In this document: positions 43,101 to 53,700 of the stretch, piece by piece
Layout of the letters: each line of letters begins with the position of its first letter
Position numbering within the stretch: the stretch's first letter is position 1
Source of the DNA: Stieleria mannarensis
Lineage (GTDB): Bacteria; Planctomycetota; Planctomycetia; Pirellulales; Pirellulaceae
Assembly (NCBI RefSeq): GCF_014154935.1
Contig: NZ_JACEHH010000055.1
Coordinates: 1-59,881 of the forward strand
DNA length: 59,881 nucleotides
Direction of reading: 5' to 3'
The notes under the pieces: generated by a model
The model's input: only the letters and a program-made list of their open reading frames with translations
What the model was told of the DNA's origin: nothing
Database searches by the model: none
Translations under genes and position numbers: made by a program

Positions 43101-46100
43101 CGATGCCGACAGGTTTCCGCCGGTCGACGTGGACAACGTGACGGTCAAGTTGCCGCCGTTTTCATCAACGTCACTCAGGTTGAGCGCCGACAGATCGACG
43201 TTGCTGCTGACGTCTTCGGTGACCGCGATGTCGGTGGGCAGTCCGGCGCCGGTCGGATCATCGTTGGTCGCGGCGATCGAGATGTCGCGGGTTTGCGTGT
43301 TGGAATTCACGTCGCCGTCGTTGACCGTGAACGAAACGGTGCGTGTCGCGGTGGAGGGGGTGTCGCTGGTGTTGGTGTAGGTGATGCTCCGCAGCGCCGC
43401 CTGGTACTGGGCGACGGTTGCGGTTCCGGTCAAGGTCAGCGTTCCGCTGCCGGCGTTCCAAATGCCGCTGATCCCGTTCTGGTCGACGAACGTCAGCACG
43501 TCCTGGCCGCTGGCGTAGTTGCCGGTGATCTGAACGACGGCCGATTCCAGATTCGTGTCGTCACTGTCGCTCAAGGCCAACGTCGACGTGATCGCCACGG
43601 CACCATCGTTTTCGGTGTAGGCAAGTGTCGATCCCTCGATGGATGCTTCGACCGGGGCATCGTTCGCAGCCGTCACGGTCCAGTTGAAGGTGCTGCTGGT
43701 CGTCGTTCCCGCACCGTCGTCGACCGTGAAGTCGAACGAATCGCTGGTCGTATTGCTGCCGTCGTGGTCGTAGGTGATCAATCCCGAGTCGATATCGGCT
43801 TGGGTAAACGTGTCACTGACGTTCAAGGCCACCCCGTTTCGGTACAGCGTTCCGTTGGTCGGGACCGCGTCGACGGTGTACACCAGCTGTGAATCGGTGT
43901 TGTCGACATCGGTGGTTTCCAGCATCGCGGTCGTCACGGTGTTGCCGGTCGATCCTTCGGCAACCGTATCGCCCGCGTTGGTCGCCAGCACTTGTTCGTC
44001 GTTGACTGCGGTGATGTCGACGTTGACGGTGCCGATGGTTTGATCGGTTCCGCCGCCGGAACCCGTATTGCCGCCGTCGTTGACGACGACTTGGATCGTG
44101 TCGGCGTCGTTGCCGAAGGTGTGCGGCGTGCCGTGCAGGTACTGGACGTTGGCCGGAGTGTCCAGGAACGTGTTCAAGTCGGTCAGCGTCCCGGTCAAGG
44201 TTAGCGTTCCAGTGCCAGAGCCACCCACAGTAACGCCGCCGCCCGTGCTGGCCGACAGGTTGCCTCCGGTCGATGTGGACAGCGTGACCGTCAGGTTACC
44301 GCCGTTTTCGTCGACGTCGCTCAGGTTCAGCGCCGACAGGTCGACATTGCTACTGACGTCTTCGGTGACCGCGATGTCGGTGGGCAGTCCGGCGCCGGTC
44401 GGATCATCGTTGGTCGCGGCGATCGAGATGTCGCGGGTTTGCGTGTTGGAGTCCACGTCGCCGTCGTTGACCGTGAACGAAACGGTGCGTGTCGCGGTGG
44501 AGGGGGTGTCGCTGGTGTTGGTGTAGGTGATGCTCCGCAGCGCCGCCTGGTACTGGGCGACGGTCGCGGTCCCGGTCAATGTCAGCGTTCCGCTGCCGGA
44601 GTTCCAGACGCCGCTGATGCCGTTCTGGTCGACGAAGGTCAGCACGTCCTGCCCGTTTGCGTAGTTGCCGGTAATCTGGACGACGGCCGATTCCAGATTC
44701 GTGTCGTCGCTGTCGGATAGTGCCAACGTCGACGTGATCGCCACCGCGCCGTCGTTTTCGGTGTACGACAACGTCGAGCCTTCGATCGACGATTCCACCG
44801 GCATATCGTTGACCGCGTTCACGGTAAATACAAAGGTTCCCGTCACTGGGGACGCGCCGTCTTCGCCGCCGTCGGCAAGGGAAAAGGCGAAGCTGTCCGA
44901 CGTGGACTCCGATCCGTCATGGTCGTAGGTGATCAAACCAGCATCGACATCCGCCTGTGTAAACGTATCGTTGACTCCGAGTAGGGTGCCATGATTTCGT
45001 AAACTTCCGGCGGCGACCGTCGACGTGATCGTGTACGTTAATTCGTTTCCGTCGTCGTCGACATCCCCTTCGTTCAGCACTGAACTATTGAGTGCATTGG
45101 CGACCGATCCTTCGTTGATGGTCAACCCGCTATTGGTTGCGAGACCGGGGGCGTCGTTTTCCCCGTTGATTGTGATCGTTACCGTTGCGATGTCGGTGGA
45201 ACCGTTGCCATCACTGACTTGATAAGTGAATGTTTCGGTCGCGCTCTCACCGGCAGCCAGGTACTCAAATTGCCCGTTGGGATCGTAGCTGATCCTGCCG
45301 TTGGGGCTGACGGCAACGATCGCCCCTGACGGAAGCGTCACACCGCTTGCGATTTGCACCGTGTCGGTCACCGCCGATCCCGTTCCCGGATTGATCGCCG
45401 TGACGGTCAGGGTGTCTTGGTCAGCGTCCAGATCATTGGTCAAAATTCCTTCGTCGGCGAACCGGACAAATCGATCCGTCATTGAAGCGTATTGGGCGGA
45501 CGTCCAATCGGCCGACTGTACGATACGCGCGACCCGCACTTCGTCAATCGTCCCATCAAAGGACCGCGTCGTCGCGCCGGCAAAGTTTCCGATATGAAAG
45601 TCTTTGGAGGAGTCGTCATCTGCGGTCCCCGTGGGCGTTTGGACCTGAGTCAAATCCTGGGCGACCCCGTTGATGTAGATGACCGGTATGTTCGCGGCCG
45701 AACTGCTGTCATAAACGACGACGACGTGTTGCCACTGCCCAAGCGTGACCGAACCGGTCGCCGTGCTCCAGACCCCGCGACCACCACCGGAAAAACCGAC
45801 TTCAAGGTCGATGGATTGGTTTCCCGCATTGACTTGAAAGCCCCAGCCTCCGTCGGCGTTCGTGGCAGAGGACTTATCCAGGATGTTGCCATAATTGCCA
45901 CCTCCCCAACCCGTCGGATTGATCCAGGCTGACAACGTGCCGCCGCCGACGAACAGGTTGTCCAACGAGGCATCGGAGCCGGCATTGATGTCGTCGCTCA
46001 CTCCATCAAAGACTTGACCGTCCGCAAACTGACCGACGGCATCGGTCGATCCGAGGTTGTTTGCATGATTGCCTGTGCCGCTGGAATCGAGGAAGTCGTC

Positions 46101-49100
46101 GTTCAGATGGTACACACCGACGAAATCCGCGTTCCACGTTCCGTCAACGCTCTGTCCATCTGCGGCTGCGGCATTGCCGTAGTACATCCAAATGCCGTCA
46201 CTGTCCGAGACGGCGTCGATTTGTGGAATACGAACCCAGACGTAGGAAATGCCTCCCTCGTTCCATTGCTCGATTTCATGATCCAGCACGGTGACTCCGT
46301 CCGCATCAATAAAGCGAAGATCCTGCCCTGCATTTTGAGTCAAGCCGTAGTCGATGCGTGAGGCATCGAGCTGAATCAGGACGGCGAAGTCCGTCAAATT
46401 TTCGGTGCGCCCAAGATTATCGAACGTCAATGACCGGCGTGCCACCCAACTGTTGTCCCACCAGGCCGTCCCGGTGCTCAGCTGCCCGCTTTCGGAAATG
46501 CTGTAGCTTTCGTCGCTCGCCACGACCGGGTCATTTACCGCGGACACCGAGATCGACCTGCCCGCGACATTACTGGTGCCACCGTCGCCGTCGGACAAGA
46601 CCATTTCCACGGCGCGGTCCTGTGTGTCCGGGGAGTCAGAGACGTTTTCGAAGGTGACCGCTTGCATGACCGCCTGCACCGCGGCAAGATCCGCCTGGCT
46701 GTTGAACGTGATCGCCAAGGGGTCGGTTCCACTGGTGCCGCCGGTGAACGTACCGATCGTGACCGCTCCACCACCGTCGTTGTAGGAGATCAGGTTACCA
46801 GAGACGCCCACCTGTCCGACGCCAAGTCCCTGGTCCTGCACGGCGAGACGGTCATCGGCGGTTCCACCGGTGGTGATTTGGACACGCAGTTGGCCGTTGT
46901 AAAAGTTCAGTGAGTCCGAATCGGTAAGCGTCGCGCCGCTGTCGATCGCGACTTGGCCGTCGCCTTCGGTATAAGCGATCGGACCGGAGGCGATCCCGAT
47001 CACCGGGTCGGCGACCCCTCCGGTAATGATGGTTCCCAGCGTGGTGATTTCATCGTTAGACGAATTCAGACCGGTGTCGCCGCCCTCGAAGAACAAACCA
47101 ACCGATCCCTGGGTCGTGACGCCGGATCCTGCTTGGGTCAGCCTTAAAAATGCGACATCGTCTTTCGTGACGCGGAGCCCCGAGACGTCGTTGTCGCTCT
47201 TTTCCAGGCTGACAAAGATATCTCCGGCCAAGAACTGCCGTCCGTTGATCGTGATCTCAGACTGAACCAGATCCAACGACTGGACCGCGTTGGTGGCGCC
47301 CCCGAGCCCCAGGTCGTCACCATAGATCAACGTCTGCAAGGTACCGGACGCCGATGCGGCTCCGGCGCCAACTTGATCGGGCGTGAAGTGGTAAATGTTA
47401 TTGGCAGACAGATCAGCGCTGGACAGGATGAAACTGCCGGACGTCAGAATCGTCCCCCCGACGTCGACGTCGGCCTGCACCAACGAAACGCCCAGAATCT
47501 CGTTGCCGACGCCGAAGGGATTGTGCAACAGTTCAAAGAAGTCACCCGTCCGGTAGTCGTTTTTTGCGGGGTCAACGGGGCGAAAGACGAAAATGTCTTC
47601 ATTGGTGACCGAGATGCTTGTGCCGTCACCGGTGAAGGTCACGTTTCGGTCGACGGTAAGCAAAATGTCGCCGACCAACAGATCAAACGTGAATCCTCCT
47701 TGACCGAGCGTGATGTTCTGACCGACATAGTGAAGGGCATTCAGGCTGAAGCCGACATCCCCGGCGGCCCCCAAAAAGTCGGTGACCAGACCGAATGTCC
47801 CCGAACTGGTCCCGGGTTCGATATTGAAATCAGGGTCACCGATCGAAACGATGTCTTCGGATTGCCAGCCGTTGAGCCCGACGGTGCTGGAATTGGAAGC
47901 GTCGCCCGCGGTCGACAACAGGATCTTGATATCGACCGGCAGCATCTGGATCGTCGCGGTCTCGGTGGCCGAACTGTAAGCCGTTGTCCCGCCATTGGTT
48001 GAAACGTCCACCCCGATCGCACCGCTAAGATTGCCGTCGCTGGTGTCCCAAGCACGAAACGTGAACTGTGCGACGCCGCTGAAGTTCCGGTCCGGCAAAA
48101 AACGCAACCGGTCGTTGGCCGTTGATGTCAGCAAAATGGCCGAATTGTCCGCCGCCGTGGCGATCGGCTGCCATGTCGCTCCGCCGTCGATCGAAAACTG
48201 CCATTGACCATTGGAATCATCGACCGCGGTGATCGCGATGCCTTCGACGGCGCCGATATCGGCATCGGTGATTCGGTCGCCGCCCGCGCTGCCGATGATG
48301 TCCGAGACCAGCGTACCGTTGCTGCGATCATCGTTTTCAAAGATCGGTGTCAACGTCATGTCGCCGGAATTATCGAGGACCGGAGCATCGTTGACTGCGG
48401 TCACGACCCAATTGAAGCTCGACGAGCTGGTTGCACCCGCGCCATCATCGACGGTAAAGGCGAAACCGTCGCTGGTCGTTTCCCCTCCGTCGTGATCATA
48501 GGTGATCAGTCCGGCATCGATATCGGACTGCGTGAACGTGTCGGTGGCACCGAGCGCCACACCATCTCGATACAGAGTCCCATTGGAAGCGGTACTATCA
48601 ACCACGTAAACCAGTTCCGATGCTTGGTTGTCCACATCGGTGGTCTGCAGCATGGCCGTGCTGATGACGTTGCCGGCGGAGCCTTCCAGCACTGTGGCGC
48701 CGACGTTGGTCGCGAGGACCTGTTCATCATTGACGGCCGAGATGTACATATTGATGTTCGACGCGGCGCTAGTTCCGCCGTCGCCATCGGAAAGTACGGC
48801 GCTGATGATTCGTGTCGCCGTCGAAGGGTCTTCCGAAACATTGTTGAAAGCGATCGCCCTGGCCAGCCCCTGGACGGCGGTGACATCGGCGTTGGCATTC
48901 AGGTTGACTGTCAACGCGGTCGTCCCCACGCCGCCGCTGAAGGTTCCGATCAAGTTGCCTTCGTAGTAGACATTGGACCCGGAGGTGCTGATCTGACCTG
49001 GGCCCGTACCGACGTTGCGAATTTCCAGCCGGTCATTGGCGGTCGCATTGGTCGTGATCGTGACCGTGAGATCCCCGCCGTCAAAGTCGGCTGAATCTGA

Positions 49101-50693
49101 ATCCGTGACCGTCGCGTACGCATCATAAATCGGAGCACCGTTCTCGGTGAACAGCCCGTTGGGTGATGATGCGGTTAGAACTGGAGCACTGTTTGGCGCG
49201 ATGTACTGAATTGATAATTCAGGTCGCAGCGAAGTATTCGCTTCTTCGGAACTATCAAAGTCAAACCCGTTCGCGTTGTCGTTGAACAGTGCCCAGCCGT
49301 AGTTGGTGTCTCCGTCGGACCACGTTTGCAACGCGTCCTCCAACCCCGTGATCGTGTACGTTCCGAAACTGCTTAGGTCGGTGACCGAACCGTCCGCGGT
49401 GGCGACGTATTCGGTGCCCGACTGCAGTCCGCTGCCGAGCGAGTTATAGGTCGACGATTCGCTCCAGGAGGTCAAGATTTCGTGAAGCGACAGGGTTGCT
49501 GCGGGATCACTCGCACCGACCCCGTTGATCGTCAGACTGGCCGAAACGATGGTCGATCCGAGCGGAATTTGCCCGGGACCGTTACCGAAGATGCTGTCGA
49601 AACGAATCAAACCGACACTTTCAAATCCGTTGTTGTGGTCGGCGTCGACGGCGATCGAAGCGTTATTGCCATAGGATGTATCGGGTGAGTCGCCGTTGAA
49701 ATCTGTGTCCTGCGTTCCGGTGTAACCGTTGACGCCCTCTTGGAACGTTACATCCACCGCCGCCGCGAAGGCGTGCTGCCAGGAATGAATCGCATCCGAA
49801 TCAAACGCGATCTGCGTTTCGATCGTTCCCACCGCATGTTCAAGGTCCCAGTCGCCGCCGAGTGACTGATGGCCTGTCAAGTCATCACTCGCCGCCACGT
49901 CGCTGTCACTGAGCACCGCCAGCATTTCGATCAGCTCGCGGCCCGAGTCGGAGGCGGCGAGATCACAACCATAGATCAACAGATCGGCATCGACATCCAT
50001 GGCGTGACCCCAACGCGCGATCGAACCGGCATGTGCCGTCGCCGAGTTCAGGTCCAATCGCGTACTGCCGAGTTGAACACCCGTGCCATCGCCATGGCTG
50101 AGCAAATGGATCGCATTGACACCGGACATCTGGTCGAGCGTCCGGGTGATCTGGGCGATGCCGTCTTCCGCCGACGTCAATCGCACGATCGACCACCGGG
50201 TTTCCTCGGCAGAATCGTTTCGCAACCCGGCCAGCAAGACTTCCGCATCTTCCACACCGGCGTCCACGAACACGACTTCCAAACGACGGGATGCATCAGG
50301 CGCCGGCATGTCCGCCGCGTCGTTCGATTCGGCTTGATCTGATGCACCGTCCGGCTCGTCAGGATGAGCACCAAACAATTCGTCGGCTGCACTCCCCGCA
50401 CCCGATTCGAGCAACTGCGCCAGCAACGCATCGAGGAGTTCCACGTCGGCGTGTCCTTCCGATTGCGCAACATCGAACCCGTCCGCACTGAGCAGAATGC
50501 GGTCTTCCAACAGATAGAAGTCGAAAACGCGTTCGTTGGTTGAGCCAGGCAAGGTCGTGATTCCACGTGACATACTCGGGTCAACGCACACGGTTTTCCG
50601 TCCCCGTTGCAGCCGACGTCCACTGCCCAAACTTATGCCACGGGCAAATGCGTGCGACGACGTGGGGACATGCAGAGCCGCAATGTCGGACAA
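40110..50693 (-). CDS. Giant surface protein: LEPR-xLL, DUF4347, DNRLRE-like, LamG, repeat array, C-terminal TM module (first complete paralogue)
   Basis: 3527 residues from TTG 50693 (an in-frame ATG at 50573 is possible). LLEDRILLSADG is at 61-72; no Sec signal peptide precedes it. DUF4347 spans about 138-295 with HLLSHG (His200) and LLIYGCD (Cys243). A DNRLRE-like beta domain (about 312-500), cadherin/VCBS-type sandwiches, a DUF2341 plus LamG-like lectin unit (about 1390-1740), three 382-residue super-repeats (about 1965-2993), a true cadherin domain and a Big_9-like domain follow. The last ~110 residues are QQAIVWTQWDE, a Gly-rich transmembrane helix and SSLPAWRFIDPIAMLSAYR. The whole resembles large adhesins held in the inner membrane. 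Two further paralogues lie upstream on the same strand. Confidence 0.9.
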   Translation of the reverse strand: MSDIAALHVPTSSHAFARGISLGSGRRLQRGRKTVCVDPSMSRGITTLPGSTNERVFDFYLLEDRILLSADGFDVAQSEGHADVELLDALLAQLLESGAGSAADELFGAHPDEPDGASDQAESNDAADMPAPDASRRLEVVFVDAGVEDAEVLLAGLRNDSAEETRWSIVRLTSAEDGIAQITRTLDQMSGVNAIHLLSHGDGTGVQLGSTRLDLNSATAHAGSIARWGHAMDVDADLLIYGCDLAASDSGRELIEMLAVLSDSDVAASDDLTGHQSLGGDWDLEHAVGTIETQIAFDSDAIHSWQHAFAAAVDVTFQEGVNGYTGTQDTDFNGDSPDTSYGNNASIAVDADHNNGFESVGLIRFDSIFGNGPGQIPLGSTIVSASLTINGVGASDPAATLSLHEILTSWSESSTYNSLGSGLQSGTEYVATADGSVTDLSSFGTYTITGLEDALQTWSDGDTNYGWALFNDNANGFDFDSSEEANTSLRPELSIQYIAPNSAPVLTASSPNGLFTENGAPIYDAYATVTDSDSADFDGGDLTVTITTNATANDRLEIRNVGTGPGQISTSGSNVYYEGNLIGTFSGGVGTTALTVNLNANADVTAVQGLARAIAFNNVSEDPSTATRIISAVLSDGDGGTSAASNINMYISAVNDEQVLATNVGATVLEGSAGNVISTAMLQTTDVDNQASELVYVVDSTASNGTLYRDGVALGATDTFTQSDIDAGLITYDHDGGETTSDGFAFTVDDGAGATSSSSFNWVVTAVNDAPVLDNSGDMTLTPIFENDDRSNGTLVSDIIGSAGGDRITDADIGAVEGIAITAVDDSNGQWQFSIDGGATWQPIATAADNSAILLTSTANDRLRFLPDRNFSGVAQFTFRAWDTSDGNLSGAIGVDVSTNGGTTAYSSATETATIQMLPVDIKILLSTAGDASNSSTVGLNGWQSEDIVSIGDPDFNIEPGTSSGTFGLVTDFLGAAGDVGFSLNALHYVGQNITLGQGGFTFDLLVGDILLTVDRNVTFTGDGTSISVTNEDIFVFRPVDPAKNDYRTGDFFELLHNPFGVGNEILGVSLVQADVDVGGTILTSGSFILSSADLSANNIYHFTPDQVGAGAASASGTLQTLIYGDDLGLGGATNAVQSLDLVQSEITINGRQFLAGDIFVSLEKSDNDVSGLRVTKDDVAFLRLTQAGSGVTTQGSVGLFFEGGDTGLNSSNDEITTLGTIITGGVADPVIGIASGPIAYTEGDGQVAIDSGATLTDSDSLNFYNGQLRVQITTGGTADDRLAVQDQGLGVGQVGVSGNLISYNDGGGAVTIGTFTGGTSGTDPLAITFNSQADLAAVQAVMQAVTFENVSDSPDTQDRAVEMVLSDGDGGTSNVAGRSISVSAVNDPVVASDESYSISESGQLSTGTAWWDNSWVARRSLTFDNLGRTENLTDFAVLIQLDASRIDYGLTQNAGQDLRFIDADGVTVLDHEIEQWNEGGISYVWVRIPQIDAVSDSDGIWMYYGNAAAADGQSVDGTWNADFVGVYHLNDDFLDSSGTGNHANNLGSTDAVGQFADGQVFDGVSDDINAGSDASLDNLFVGGGTLSAWINPTGWGGGNYGNILDKSSATNADGGWGFQVNAGNQSIDLEVGFSGGGRGVWSTATGSVTLGQWQHVVVVYDSSSAANIPVIYINGVAQDLTQVQTPTGTADDDSSKDFHIGNFAGATTRSFDGTIDEVRVARIVQSADWTSAQYASMTDRFVRFADEGILTNDLDADQDTLTVTAINPGTGSAVTDTVQIASGVTLPSGAIVAVSPNGRISYDPNGQFEYLAAGESATETFTYQVSDGNGSTDIATVTITINGENDAPGLATNSGLTINEGSVANALNSSVLNEGDVDDDGNELTYTITSTVAAGSLRNHGTLLGVNDTFTQADVDAGLITYDHDGSESTSDSFAFSLADGGEDGASPVTGTFVFTVNAVNDMPVESSIEGSTLSYTENDGAVAITSTLALSDSDDTNLESAVVQITGNYANGQDVLTFVDQNGISGVWNSGSGTLTLTGTATVAQYQAALRSITYTNTSDTPSTATRTVSFTVNDGDVDSNTQTRDISIAATNDDPTGAGLPTDIAVTEDVSSNVDLSALNLSDVDENGGNLTVTLSTSTGGNLSASTGGGVTVGGSGTGTLTLTGTLTDLNTFLDTPANVQYLHGTPHTFGNDADTIQVVVNDGGNTGSGGGTDQTIGTVNVDITAVNDEQVLATNAGDTVAEGSTGNTVTTAMLETTDVDNTDSQLVYTVDAVPTNGTLYRNGVALNVSDTFTQADIDSGLITYDHDGSNTTSDSFDFTVDDGAGTTTSSTFNWTVTAANDAPVEASIEGSTLAYTENDGAVAITSTLALSDSDDTNLESAVVQITGNYASGQDVLTFVDQNGISGIWNAGSGTLTLTGTATVAQYQAALRSITYTNTSDTPSTATRTVSFTVNDGDVNSNTQTRDISIAATNDDPTGAGLPTDIAVTEDVSSNVDLSALNLSDVDENGGNLTVTLSTSTGGNLSASSGGGVTVGGSGTGTLTLTGTLTDLNTFLDTPANVQYLHGTPHTFGNDADTIQVVVNDGGNTGSGGGTDQTVGTVNVDITAVNDEQVLATNTGDTVAEGSTGNTVTTAMLETTDVDNTDSQLVYTVDAVPTNGTLYRNGFVLNVSDTFTQADIDAGLISYDRDGSNTTSDSFDFTVDDEAGTTTSSTFNWTITNVNDAPVEASIEGSTLAYTENDGAVAITSTLALSDSDDTNLESAVVQITGNYANGQDVLTFVDQNGISGVWNSGSGTLTLTGTATVAQYQAALRSITYTNTSDTPSTATRTVSFTVNDGDVDSNTQTRDISIAATNDDPTGAGLPTDIAVTEDVSSNVDLSALNLSDVDANGGNLTVTLSTSTGGDLSASSGGGITVGGSGTGTLTLTGSLADLNTFLDTPANIQYLHGTPHTFGNDADTIQVVVNDGGNTGLGGGTDQTIGTVNVDITAVNDSPTLPTNTGVTVAEGSTGTVITSAMLGGLDVDDSGAGLAYTITDATDNGTLSLAGFGALGLGDTFTQADLDNGDVMYSHDDSETTGDALGFSLADGGEDGSSAVTATFNISVTPVNDNSISALSDSDATADAVAENAVIGTSVGITGFAQDADSGDIVTYSLDDDAGGKFTIDARTGVVRVAAALDYETSAMESITVRGTSSDGSTATMVSAVNVTNVNEAPTATGESFTVTIGETLSVGVSGVIFNDTDIDGDSLAIVLVTAPSNGSFTLNPGGNFTYTPNPGFFGQDSFFYQVTDGTLSSNVAEVVLEVPLALLATSGATEASSEPETEDYTEPGSDPPSEVESQADESTEPADASETTSPAGDVVPAAVRDDSDAKPSGDANRSQDAGNSGDAAGLRDEVMALELERQLFGIYAASKEASSLTMGYSPELQQLERLLRQDLQQAIVWTQWDEAPQDDENQMTVMVGAAGAGMSVFSIGYVFWALRGGTLMTVFASSLPAWRFIDPIAMLSAYRSSKPGLDEGLDGLLK
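41712..44799. repeat. Tandem array of 1146-bp units (382 residues) in the first giant gene
   Basis: Three units with an exact 1146-base spacing (for example CTGACGTCTTCGG at 42061, 43207 and 44353). Each encodes three beta-sandwich subdomains (VEASIEGSTL..., DPTGAGLP..., DEQVLATN...); the last unit is incomplete in its third part. Unit 1 and unit 3 share a stretch (42017-42423 and 44309-44715) that I read as identical over about 407 bases. Confidence 0.9.
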
Positions 50694-50795
50694 ACGCCAT
50701 GGCGGATTGATGGGAGTGGATCGATCCTAACGCAGGGTCCGGCTGTGATGCCTGCACGACCGTTGATAGAGATGCGCCGACTACTGCCCGAGCGA

Positions 50796-53700
50796 TCATC
50801 GTTGCCCCGGGCCGATCATCGCATCCAGCCCGTCGTCAGGAGCCGCTGCGGCATTCCGGTAGGCCGAGAGCATCGCGATCGGATCGATGAATCGCCATGC
50901 CGGTAAACTGGACGCAAAAACGGTGATCAAGGCTCCGCCACGGAGAGCCCAGAAGACGTAGCCGATCGAAAAGACGCTCATCCCCGCGCCGGCCGCGCCC
51001 ACGTACACCATGATCGGGGTTTCTTGCTGCTGTTGCTCAAGATCGTCCCACTGCGTCCAGAGGATGGCTTGCCGGATGTCCTGCTGAAGCAACCTTTCCA
51101 GCTCGGTCGTTTCGAGTGACGACGAACTTCTGGCAGACACGGGGTTGTCCGAGACGCCGTACACATTCAACAGTCGCGTCGTCGAATCGCTGTGCAATTC
51201 GCCTGGAACGGCCGAACCGATGCCAACGCCTCCCGTCCGAAGCACCTGAGCATCACCGGTTCGCTGATTCCCCGAGGGATCCAGTGCCGATCGGGTTGCC
51301 GCGGCATCGCCGAGGGTGGACGAGCCGGTCGTCGACTCCTGCGACGCATCACTTTCCGACAGCGGGTCCTCGCTGTTCGCCGAATCGCTGTCCCGTGCGG
51401 TGCTCTCGGGTGTCGTTGACTGCGATGCCGAAGCCGAAGCCGCCTCGGTAAACAACGGTGACGACGGCACCGCGACCACTTCAAGGGTCACTTCGACCGT
51501 TCCGCTGACCAGGGCACCGTCGGTGACCGAATAGAAAAACGAATCTTGTCCGAAGAAACCGGAATCGGGCGTGTAGATCAATGCGCCACCGGGATGCAGC
51601 GACAACGTTCCGTGATTCGGCGGAGTGACCAGGATCGTCGACAGGGTGTCACCGTCGATGTCGATGTCGTTGAAGATCACGCCCGGCGTGTCTGATGCGA
51701 ACGTCGCCGTCGCGCCGAGCGTGTAAGCATCCGGTTGGGCAATCGGGGCATCATTGACCGGTGTGATGTTCAATTGAACCGATTGAGAGAGCGTGTCATT
51801 GCCCCCGCCGTTATCGACGACTTGGTAGGAAAAGGTCTCCGGCCCGCCGTTGGCATCGTCAGTGGGCTTGAATCGCATTCCTTGAATTTCGGTCAACGTG
51901 TACGTCGACGCCGTCACGGTCGTCACTCCATCGGCCAAGTAGACTTGCCCGAATGATGCGTCGGGCAACTGGGTGATCTGGTACGACAGCGTTTGAGACG
52001 ACTCGTCCGTTCCGCCGCCGGGCCCATAATTGACCGCAGCCAATCCGAGCGAAGTGAATCCAGAGTCTTCGGCGACCGTGAGATTGTTCACACTGCCGGT
52101 GGTCAGAACCGGGGCATCGTTGACCGGCGTGGCGGTCATCGTTTTGACACCCGTCACCGGAGTTGCCATCCCATCGTCCACGCTGGTATAGATGGTGAAG
52201 TCGTTGGCGTAATCAGCGGTCGGTGAAAACACGACGCCGGCCAGCAACGCATTGACGTCGGCCACCGCACCGCTGGCGGACCAGACCCCCGCGGCGAAGG
52301 ACGACGTGACCGCCCCGGACGTCGCGGTGCTGAGCATTCCCGCAGCGGCATCGGAGAGAGTCAGCGTGACCGTTAAATCCGTGTCATCGATGTCACTGAC
52401 CACGATGTCCGTCAAATCCAATGGGGTGTCTTCGACGTAAGTTTCTGCGGCGGCCAGATTCGTCCCCAGCGGGGCATCGTTGAGCGCCGTGATTGTGATG
52501 TTGACGGTCGCGGTGTCCGTGCCGTCGTTGCCGTCATCGACCTGGTAGGTGAACGTGTCGACTGCGGTTTGCCCCGGCGCCAGATAATCAAAAACACCGT
52601 TCGGGTCGTATTGAAAGTCGCCGCCCGCGCCGACGGTCAACAAGGCCCCCGAAGGCAGCGTGAACATCGAACCGACGTTCGCCCCGCTGCCGTTGACCCC
52701 GGTGACGGTCAGCGGATCGCCGTCGCCGTCAAGATCGTTATCCAGGACACCGTCGGCGGCGTTGATGACCAGCGTCGCGTCCTGGTTGGTCTGGTAGCCG
52801 ATCCACTGCGGACCGGCAGCGCCCCCGCCGCCGTCGACGAGCGATGCCGTGTTGCCATTGGCCGACAAGTCGGCGGCGCTGCTGCCGGTTCCATCATTAA
52901 AATTCCAGTAACCGATCAACCCCGGTTCCGATCCGGTCAGCGCCGCATCGAAATCGCTGCGAATCTCGTTTCCTGTGCGGGCGACGTTCCAAAGTCGCAC
53001 GTCGTCGATGTCTCCGCTGAAGTATTGTCCGGCCGGGTTGTTCTGGCGTCCGCCGACGGTGAAGTCATCCAACGTGGCATGGGCGTCGCCGATGCTGCCC
53101 GATCCGTAGTAGGTGTCGACCAGGTTGCCGTTGACGTAAGTGTTCATCGTGCCGTTGTCGTACACGACGGCGACGTGAGTCCACTCGTTCAGCGGAACGA
53201 CGTAGCCGGTGTCGTACCACGTCCAGCCGGGATCGCTGTTGGTGACCGCCCAACGCAGGTTGCCGGTCGAAGTGATCCCGATTTCGTATTCACCTTCTTT
53301 GTTCAGAATCACGCTGGACGACGCGGGATACACATCGGGGCGAATCCGCGCCTCCATCGTCAGGTAGTCGCTGACTTCCAACGTGCCGCTGCTGCCCATG
53401 TTCACCGCATCATCGATGCCATCGAACTTCAATCCGTGATGGTCGTCCACGGCAAAGGGCACATCATCGACGGCAGCCACCGACAACGACTTCTGTGACG
53501 TGTTGCTGGTGCCACCGTCGCCGTCGGACGCGACAAAGTCGACGACGCGGACCGCGGTCGAAGGATTTTCCGAGACATTGAAATAGCTGATCTGTCGACC
53601 GACTTCTTCGGCGATCGACTGCGTGGCGTTGTTGTTGAACGTGATCACCAGTGGCGTCGCGCCCCTGCCGCCGCTGAACGTCCCGACCTGTGTGCCGCTG

